Below, in pieces: positions 58,099 to 64,000 of a DNA stretch of 64,000 nt. The translations under genes and the position numbers were made by a program. Origin of the DNA: Ornithinibacillus sp. 4-3 (GTDB taxonomy: Bacteria > Bacillota > Bacilli > Bacillales > Amphibacillaceae); contig NZ_CP162599.1 in the NCBI RefSeq assembly GCF_040958695.1, forward strand, positions 24,001-88,000, given 5' to 3'. The first letter of the stretch is position 1, and each line of letters opens with the position of its first letter. The notes beneath the pieces were generated by a model. That model did no database searches and had not been told where the DNA came from. It worked only from the letters and a program-made list of their open reading frames with translations.

Positions 58099-58973
58099 CC
58101 GACAACGATATTACGGATTTCATCGAGCAAGAAAGAGAATATTACCCTGTTCATACATTGTGTGAAGTGCTTGGTGTTCCTAGGAGCACGTACTATCAAT
58201 CATTAACGTTTTCTATCTCAAAACAAGAACAGGAAAATCGACAACTAACAAAAGAAATCATCCGAATTTTTAACGACAGTAAACAACGTTATGGTGCACC
58301 AAAAATCCACCATTTATTAGAGTTGGCCGGATATCATGTAAGTTTAAAACGTGTGCAACGCCTGATGAAAAAGGCAAATATCAGGTCCATCACAACGAAG
58401 AAATTCCGTCCGACACCGAGTAAAGAAAAGATAATAGAACGTGAGAATATTTTAGAGCGTGATTTTGAGACGAAAACAATCAATGAAAAATGGGTTGGAG
58501 ATATTACTTATATCCACACCTTAAAGCAGGGTTGGTGCTATCTGGCAACTGTTTTGGATTTGCATTCAAGAAAGGTTGTTGGCCATTCTTTTGGACGCAC
58601 AATGACAACGGAATTAATAAGCACCGCATTACGAAATGCATATGAAACGCAACAACCCTGTGAAGAACTTATCTTTCATTCAGACCTTGGTAGTCAATAT
58701 ACAAGCGATGAATTCGCATTTTTGATCACCGAATTTAACATAAAGCATTCTTTTAGCTATAAAGGTAGCCCTTATGACAATGCTTGCATTGAATCGTTCC
58801 ATGCCATTTTAAAAAAGGAAGAAGTCAATCATGTTCAGTATCTAGATGAATATTCAGCGAAAATAGCGTTATTTCAGTATATTGAAGGTTGGTATAATCG
58901 CAAAAGAATTCATGGGAGTATAAATTATATGACACCACAAGAGGTAGAAAATATCTGCCGAAATATCAGCTGA
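58095..58973 (+). CDS. IS3-family transposase OrfB (DDE integrase core, made by -1 frameshift)
   Basis: 293 codons from the shift site; the first in-frame conventional start is TTG 58158 (271 aa). It has the HTH_21-like QRYGAPKIHHLLELAGYHVS and the rve core: D in WVGDITYI, D in FHSDLGSQYTS and E in NACIESFHAILKKEE. It is intact through YNRKRIHGSINYMTPQE. The frame is open upstream across the slippery heptamer at 58089-58095, so an OrfAB fusion of about 385 aa is expected as the active transposase. Confidence 0.9.
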   Translation, partial: VTDNDITDFIEQEREYYPVHTLCEVLGVPRSTYYQSLTFSISKQEQENRQLTKEIIRIFNDSKQRYGAPKIHHLLELAGYHVSLKRVQRLMKKANIRSITTKKFRPTPSKEKIIERENILERDFETKTINEKWVGDITYIHTLKQGWCYLATVLDLHSRKVVGHSFGRTMTTELISTALRNAYETQQPCEELIFHSDLGSQYTSDEFAFLITEFNIKHSFSYKGSPYDNACIESFHAILKKEEVNHVQYLDEYSAKIALFQYIEGWYNRKRIHGSINYMTPQEVENICRNIS

Positions 58974-59012
58974 AAATATCATTAAAAACTTAAGCTATTT
59001 GTGTCCAAGATA

Positions 59013-59041
59013 TTGACATAGGTCCAGCTCTTTATTCTAAT
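59013..59041 (+). promoter_or_regulatory. Candidate sigma-A promoter at the IS right boundary
   Basis: TTGACA (59013-59018), a 17-bp spacer, TCTAAT (59036-59041), just outside the IS end and reading toward cysK. Confidence 0.4.
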
Positions 59042-59105
59042 TAAGAAGTAATAAGTGTTTATATTTATTCAACAGAGGCTAAAATAAAGAAAAATAGTTG
59101 CATCA

Positions 59106-59134
59106 TTGACAGCAACTGGAATAAAATGTATAAT
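59106..59134 (+). promoter_or_regulatory. Sigma-A promoter of cysK
   Basis: TTGACA (59106-59111), a 17-bp spacer and TATAAT (59129-59134), both perfect. An inverted AATTC ... GAATT pair (59132-59136 and 59152-59156) just downstream may be an operator. CymR controls cysK in B. subtilis, but assignment here is a guess. Confidence 0.8.
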
Positions 59135-59174
59135 TCACATAAGAAAACTCGGAATTAAGAGAGGTGTGTATAAC

Positions 59175-60104
59175 ATGAAAGTTGTAAATAATATTACAGA
59201 ATTAATTGGAGAAACACCTATTGTAAAACTAAATGGAAATACAGATGAAAATGAAGCAACAATTTATTTGAAACTAGAATTTTTTAACCCAGGAAGCTCT
59301 GTAAAAGATCGTATCGCGTTAGCAATGGTGGAAGCTGCGGAAGCAGAAGGTGTATTGAAAGCAGGAGATACTATTGTTGAACCTACAAGTGGAAATACAG
59401 GAATTGGTCTTGCGATGGTTGCAGCAGCAAAAGGTTATCGTCTAGTTGTTGTAATGCCTGATACGATGAGCATGGAACGCCGTAATTTACTTCGTGCATA
59501 TGGAGCAGAATTAATATTAACTCCAGGTGCTGAAGGGATGAAGGGTGCTATTGCAAAGGCGGAAGCATTACAAAAGGAACATGGTTATTTTATTCCTCAA
59601 CAATTCAGTAACCCAGCAAACCCAATAGTACATGAGAAAACAACAGGGCGAGAAATTGTTAATCAGTTAGAATCATTAGATGCTTTTATTTCTGGAATTG
59701 GTACAGGAGGTACGATTACTGGTACTGGAAAAGTATTGCGTGAACATTTTAAAGGGATTCAAATTTTTGCAGTAGAGCCAGAGGATTCTCCAGTATTATC
59801 TGGCGGTAATCCAGGGCCGCATAAAATTCAAGGAATTGGTGCAGGTTTCGTTCCGGAAGTATTAAATACGGATATTTATGATGAAATTATTAAAATTTCT
59901 AATGATGAATCCTTTAAAGCTTCTCGCGAAACAGCAGTAACCACAGGAATCTTAGGTGGAATTTCTGCAGGAGCAGCGATTGCAGCAGCGAAAAAGGTTG
60001 CAAAACGTTTAGGTAAAGGCAAAACAGTATTAGCTGTTTTACCAGATAATGGAGAAAGATATTTATCAACGGCATTATTTCAATATGATGAAGAGAATAA
60101 ATAA
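59175..60104 (+). CDS. cysK: Cysteine synthase A
   Basis: 309 aa PLP enzyme making cysteine from O-acetylserine and sulphide. The PLP lysine is K44 in [21 protein letters not shown] and [15 protein letters not shown] (phosphate loop) follow. ATG 59175 follows GAGAGGTG; the open frame back to 59106 overlaps the promoter and is not coding. Confidence 0.97.
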   Translation: MKVVNNITELIGETPIVKLNGNTDENEATIYLKLEFFNPGSSVKDRIALAMVEAAEAEGVLKAGDTIVEPTSGNTGIGLAMVAAAKGYRLVVVMPDTMSMERRNLLRAYGAELILTPGAEGMKGAIAKAEALQKEHGYFIPQQFSNPANPIVHEKTTGREIVNQLESLDAFISGIGTGGTITGTGKVLREHFKGIQIFAVEPEDSPVLSGGNPGPHKIQGIGAGFVPEVLNTDIYDEIIKISNDESFKASRETAVTTGILGGISAGAAIAAAKKVAKRLGKGKTVLAVLPDNGERYLSTALFQYDEENK

Positions 60105-60110
60105 GCAGCC

Positions 60111-60142
60111 AAAGAAGTAGCATCATTGCTACTTCTTTTTTC
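60111..60142 (+). terminator. Terminator after cysK
   Basis: AAAGAAGTAGCA (60111-60122) and TGCTACTTCTTT (60127-60138) form a 12-bp stem with a 4-nt loop, followed by TTT. Confidence 0.9.
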
Positions 60143-60258
60143 ATGGATAGAAGAAGATAAAGGCTGAATTTTAAAATGAAATTGAAAATTACTTTGTCCA
60201 TAAAATTTATGAACAACTATGGTAGGATAGATAAGGAAAGATTTAGTTTGGAGGATGC

Positions 60259-61092
60259 ATGAAGATGAAATTAATCACAGAAACGAAAACTTATGATTTA
60301 AATAGACGTACTCATGTGATGGGTATTTTAAATATTACTCCAGATTCCTTTTCAGATGGCGGTTCTTATACAGAGGTAGAAAAAGCTGTTGATCAAGCTG
60401 TTAAAATGGAGCAGCTTGGTGCAGATATTATTGATATCGGTGGTGAATCCACACGACCGGGGCATAGAGTCTTATCAGTAGATGAAGAACTTCAACGTAT
60501 TTTGCCAGTTATAGAAGCCGTAAGAAAAAAAGTTAAAATTCCTATTTCGGTGGATACATATAAAGCTAAAACGGCAGAACATGCAATTCGTGCTGGTGCA
60601 GATATAATTAATGATGTATGGGGAGCGAAGAGAGACCCAGAAATTGCAGATATTGCTGCGAAATATAATGTGCCGATTATTTTAATGCATAACCGGGAAA
60701 ATAAAAATTACACAAACCTCATTGAAGATATGAAGCATGATTTACAAGAGAGTATTGATATTGCATTACGAGCAGGTGTGAAGCAGGAAAATATTATTTT
60801 GGATCCTGGCATTGGTTTTGCGAAATCATTGGAAGATAATTACGCAGTGCTGAATCATTTAGAGGAATTTACAAGCTTAGATTATCCTGTGTTATTAGCG
60901 ACTTCTCGTAAATCATTTATAAGCAAGATTGTAGATGCTCCACCTGAGGAACGAGATAATGCCACAGGTGCTACCACTTGTCTAGGTATTACGAAAGGTG
61001 TGCAGATGATTCGTGTACATAATGTGGCCTTGCATGTGGAATTAACGAAAATGATGGATGCTATGCTTAGAGGGGTTGGCTTAGATGGATAA
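60259..61092 (+). CDS. folP: Dihydropteroate synthase
   Basis: 277 aa. It joins para-aminobenzoate and the pterin pyrophosphate in folate synthesis. It has MGILNITPDSFSDGGSY, DIGGESTRPG, ILDPGIGFAK and LLATSRKSFI. The start is ATG 60259 (GGAGG 4 nt upstream) or ATG 60265. In B. subtilis pabB-pabA-pabC precede it; they are absent, so para-aminobenzoate must come from elsewhere. It overlaps folB by 8 bp. Confidence 0.95.
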   Translation: MKMKLITETKTYDLNRRTHVMGILNITPDSFSDGGSYTEVEKAVDQAVKMEQLGADIIDIGGESTRPGHRVLSVDEELQRILPVIEAVRKKVKIPISVDTYKAKTAEHAIRAGADIINDVWGAKRDPEIADIAAKYNVPIILMHNRENKNYTNLIEDMKHDLQESIDIALRAGVKQENIILDPGIGFAKSLEDNYAVLNHLEEFTSLDYPVLLATSRKSFISKIVDAPPEERDNATGATTCLGITKGVQMIRVHNVALHVELTKMMDAMLRGVGLDG

Positions 61093-61450
61093 AATTATCT
61101 TAAAACAGATGCAATTTTATGGTTACCATGGTTTATTTTCAGAAGAGAATAAGCTCGGACAGCGATTTTTCGTCGATGCTGTCTTATACCTTGATTTAGA
61201 ACCAGCAGGCAGGGCAGATGAAATGGAAGCATCTATTGATTATGGAATGGTTTTTAAATATGTACAACAAATTGCTGAAGGGGCACCGAAGCATTTAATT
61301 GAGGCAGTTGCCGAAGCGATAGCAGAGAAATTGCTTCTTTCCTTCCCATTACTCCAAGCCTGTGAAATAAAGGTAGTAAAACCAGATCCACCAATTCCTG
61401 GACATTATCATTCTGTCGCTGTTGAAATATATCGGGAGAGAAAACAATGA
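61085..61450 (+). CDS. folB: Dihydroneopterin aldolase
   Basis: 121 aa. It has LKQMQFYGYHGLFSEENKLGQRFFVD, SIDYGMVFKYV and VVKPDPPIPGHYHSVAVEI. The small tunnel-fold enzyme cleaves dihydroneopterin. It is translationally coupled on both sides (8-bp overlap with folP, 4-bp with folK). Confidence 0.96.
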   Translation: MDKIILKQMQFYGYHGLFSEENKLGQRFFVDAVLYLDLEPAGRADEMEASIDYGMVFKYVQQIAEGAPKHLIEAVAEAIAEKLLLSFPLLQACEIKVVKPDPPIPGHYHSVAVEIYRERKQ

Positions 61451-61938
61451 AAAAAGTATGGATTGGATTAGGGACGAATATTGAACCTCGTCAAGAACAT
61501 ATACAACAAGCTTTAGAACTGCTTGCGAAAAATTCGTGTATTACGATAAGAAAGCAGTCATCTATTTATGAAACAGCACCTGTAGGTTATACAGACCAGG
61601 CAGATTTTTTGAATATGGTCTTAGAAATAGAGACATCTCTTTCTGCTGAAGCATTGCTTGATTTTTGCCAAGGAATTGAGCAGCAATTAGGTAGAAAAAG
61701 AACAATTCGTTTTGGACCAAGAACGATAGACCTTGACATTTTGATCTATAATAATGAAAATATAAAAACGGAAAGATTAATTATTCCACATCCACGCATG
61801 CACGAGCGCGCATTTGTGCTTGTTCCGTTAAGTGAGATCGCTAATGAGCTTCTGTTAGAAAAACAGAACAAACGGGTGGGGGATTTGATTGCAGAATTAC
61901 CAGATGCTCATGATGTTAAAAAATGGTCATCAGAATAG
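61447..61938 (+). CDS. folK: 2-amino-4-hydroxy-6-hydroxymethyldihydropteridine diphosphokinase
   Basis: 163 aa. It opens VWIGLGTNIEPRQEHIQQALELL and carries the HPPK signature FGPRTIDLDILIY and IPHPRMHERAFVLVPL. It overlaps folB by ATGA. The yazB and dusB genes that follow in B. subtilis are missing; lysS comes next. Confidence 0.96.
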   Translation: MKKVWIGLGTNIEPRQEHIQQALELLAKNSCITIRKQSSIYETAPVGYTDQADFLNMVLEIETSLSAEALLDFCQGIEQQLGRKRTIRFGPRTIDLDILIYNNENIKTERLIIPHPRMHERAFVLVPLSEIANELLLEKQNKRVGDLIAELPDAHDVKKWSSE

Positions 61939-61976
61939 ATAAATAAAGCTGATTCATGAGCTATGATGTAGTATGA

Positions 61977-63545
<1,569 letters not shown>

Positions 63546-63563
63546 TTAGATAAAAATAATAAT

Positions 63564-63606
63564 GGGTGCTTTACTATTTTAGTAAAGTACTCTTTATATT
63601 TTTACT
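63564..63606 (+). terminator. Terminator after lysS
   Basis: GGGTGCTTTACT and AGTAAAGTACTC pair with two G-U wobbles around ATTTT, followed by T-rich sequence. Confidence 0.65.
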
Positions 63607-63733
63607 TGAAAAACGTAAACAATGTTTAATTTGAATAAAAAAGGTATATAAGAAGAATAATAGACGGGAAGGTCTTTAAACTAGGCTAAAATTGTATCGG
63701 AATAAAGATATTTTCTTTTTTTGAAAAAGACTA

Positions 63734-63762
63734 TTGCTTTATCTAAATAAACATGGTAGATT
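63734..63762 (+). promoter_or_regulatory. rRNA operon promoter P1
   Basis: TTGCTT (63734-63739), a 17-bp spacer, TAGATT (63757-63762). Confidence 0.55.
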
Positions 63763-63824
63763 ATTAAATGTTGCTCAAACAACAAAGCAAGTTAAAAAAA
63801 TATTTCAAAAGTTTAAAAAACATG

Positions 63825-63853
63825 TTGACTTCATTTCATTAACGTGTTAAATT
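63825..63853 (+). promoter_or_regulatory. rRNA operon promoter P2
   Basis: TTGACT (63825-63830), a 17-bp spacer, TAAATT (63848-63853), preceded by A-rich UP-like sequence. Two tandem promoters are usual for Bacillus rrn operons. Confidence 0.65.
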
Positions 63854-63859
63854 TATAAA

Positions 63860-63908
63860 GTCGCTAAAAACGAAAGCGACAAAACATTTGCTCTTTGAAA
63901 ACTGAACA
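63860..63908 (+). promoter_or_regulatory. rRNA leader antitermination signals (boxB-like hairpin and boxA)
   Basis: GTCGCT/AGCGAC hairpin (63860-63880), then TGCTCTTTGAAAACTGAACA (63889-63908), the boxA type seen before Bacillaceae 16S genes and bound by NusB/NusE. Confidence 0.75.
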
Positions 63909-63979
63909 GAACAACCAGTAATGTCAAGAAAAGCGTAAAGTTTTTCTTTTACAACGTAACAAAGCTAAGAAACACAAAC

Positions 63980-64000
63980 TTTTTTGGAGAGTTTGATCTT
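63980..64000 (+). rRNA. 16S ribosomal RNA, 5' end (cut by window edge)
   Basis: GGAGAGTTTGATC (63986-63998) is the conserved 16S 5' region. The mature start is placed at about 63980 by comparison with the B. subtilis spacing. Only 21 bases are in the window. Confidence 0.85.

Larger units (their letters stand above)
57769..59007 (+). mobile_element. IS3-family insertion sequence (about 1.24 kb)
   Basis: Ends TGGACACAA (57769-57777) and TTGTGTCCA (58999-59007) are inverse; similarity extends inward (TTAAG). It contains two overlapping-frame ORFs typical of IS3: a helix-turn-helix OrfA and a DDE OrfB reached by -1 frameshift. No clear target duplication is visible, so the exact ends could be a few bases off or the insertion may be old. 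It occupies the site where yacD lies in B. subtilis. Confidence 0.85.
63546..63979. other. rRNA operon leader region
   Basis: A 434-bp gap with the lysS terminator, two rRNA promoters, a boxB-like hairpin, boxA and the 16S precursor leader. No ORF is supported. Confidence 0.7.

Noticed and set aside
59106..59174. Extended start of CysK at 59106
   Set aside because: The sequence is a perfect TTGACA-N17-TATAAT promoter.

Overview
This is a chromosomal window from a low-GC, endospore-forming member of the Bacillaceae, most like Oceanobacillus or a close relative. The organism call is an inference from gene content and gene order. The window carries many sporulation genes (bofA, csfB, yabG, sspF, spoVG, fin, spoVT, yabP, yabQ, spoIIE), and from dnaX to lysS the order closely follows the near-origin region of Bacillus subtilis. 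It ends at the promoters, boxA and first bases of a ribosomal RNA operon.

Layout. 1-1295 holds a minus-strand M20 amidohydrolase. 1834-5302 is dnaX-ebfC-recR-yaaL-bofA. 5792-9463 is an accessory block: a Tat-signal subunit, a GMC flavin dehydrogenase with a cysteine cluster, and TatA plus a TatC with a long hydrophilic N-terminus. csfB follows. 10052-13544 is a second accessory block, a divergent FAD / [2Fe-2S] amino-acid or opine oxidase set. 13730-21171 is yaaO-tmk-darA-yaaR-holB-yaaT-yabA-trmN6-yazA-rsmI. 21368-31864 is metG-tatD-yabE-rnmV-rsmA, a minus-strand lipoprotein gene, then yabG-veg-sspF-ispE-purR. 32073-42376 is spoVG-glmU-prs-ctc-pth-fin-mfd-spoVT. 43090-48216 is the yabM-like flippase, mazG-yabN, rqcP, yabP, yabQ, divIC and yabR. 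A second small lipoprotein gene, a minus-strand tRNA-Met, spoIIE, tilS, hpt, ftsH, coaX and hslO follow. An IS3-family element sits between hslO and cysK, and folP-folB-folK-lysS lead to the rRNA operon.

Compared with the B. subtilis order, xpaC, yaaN, abrB, yabJ, yabS, yabT, yacD, pabB/pabA/pabC, yazB and dusB are not in their expected places. Several of these gaps coincide with the inserted blocks, repeats or the IS.

Regulatory sites are unusually legible. They include an 11-nt-spaced sigma-H promoter at spoVG, a sigma-B-type promoter before ctc, paired PurR boxes at purR, two WalR-like boxes at yabE, a 21-bp-spaced sigma-A promoter with Spo0A-like boxes at spoIIE, tandem sigma-A promoters at veg, and a canonical slippery heptamer in the IS.

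The least explained structure is a family of intergenic repeats. Two MITE-like element families occur at 1-112, 4583-4620, 20213-20245, 32411-32580, 32708-32979, 36359-36450 and 37639-37982. They carry a recurrent short hairpin with a conserved core (ACAGGAYGT or ACACGATGT) and arms that differ between copies but stay complementary. A lone hairpin occurs upstream of yaaO.
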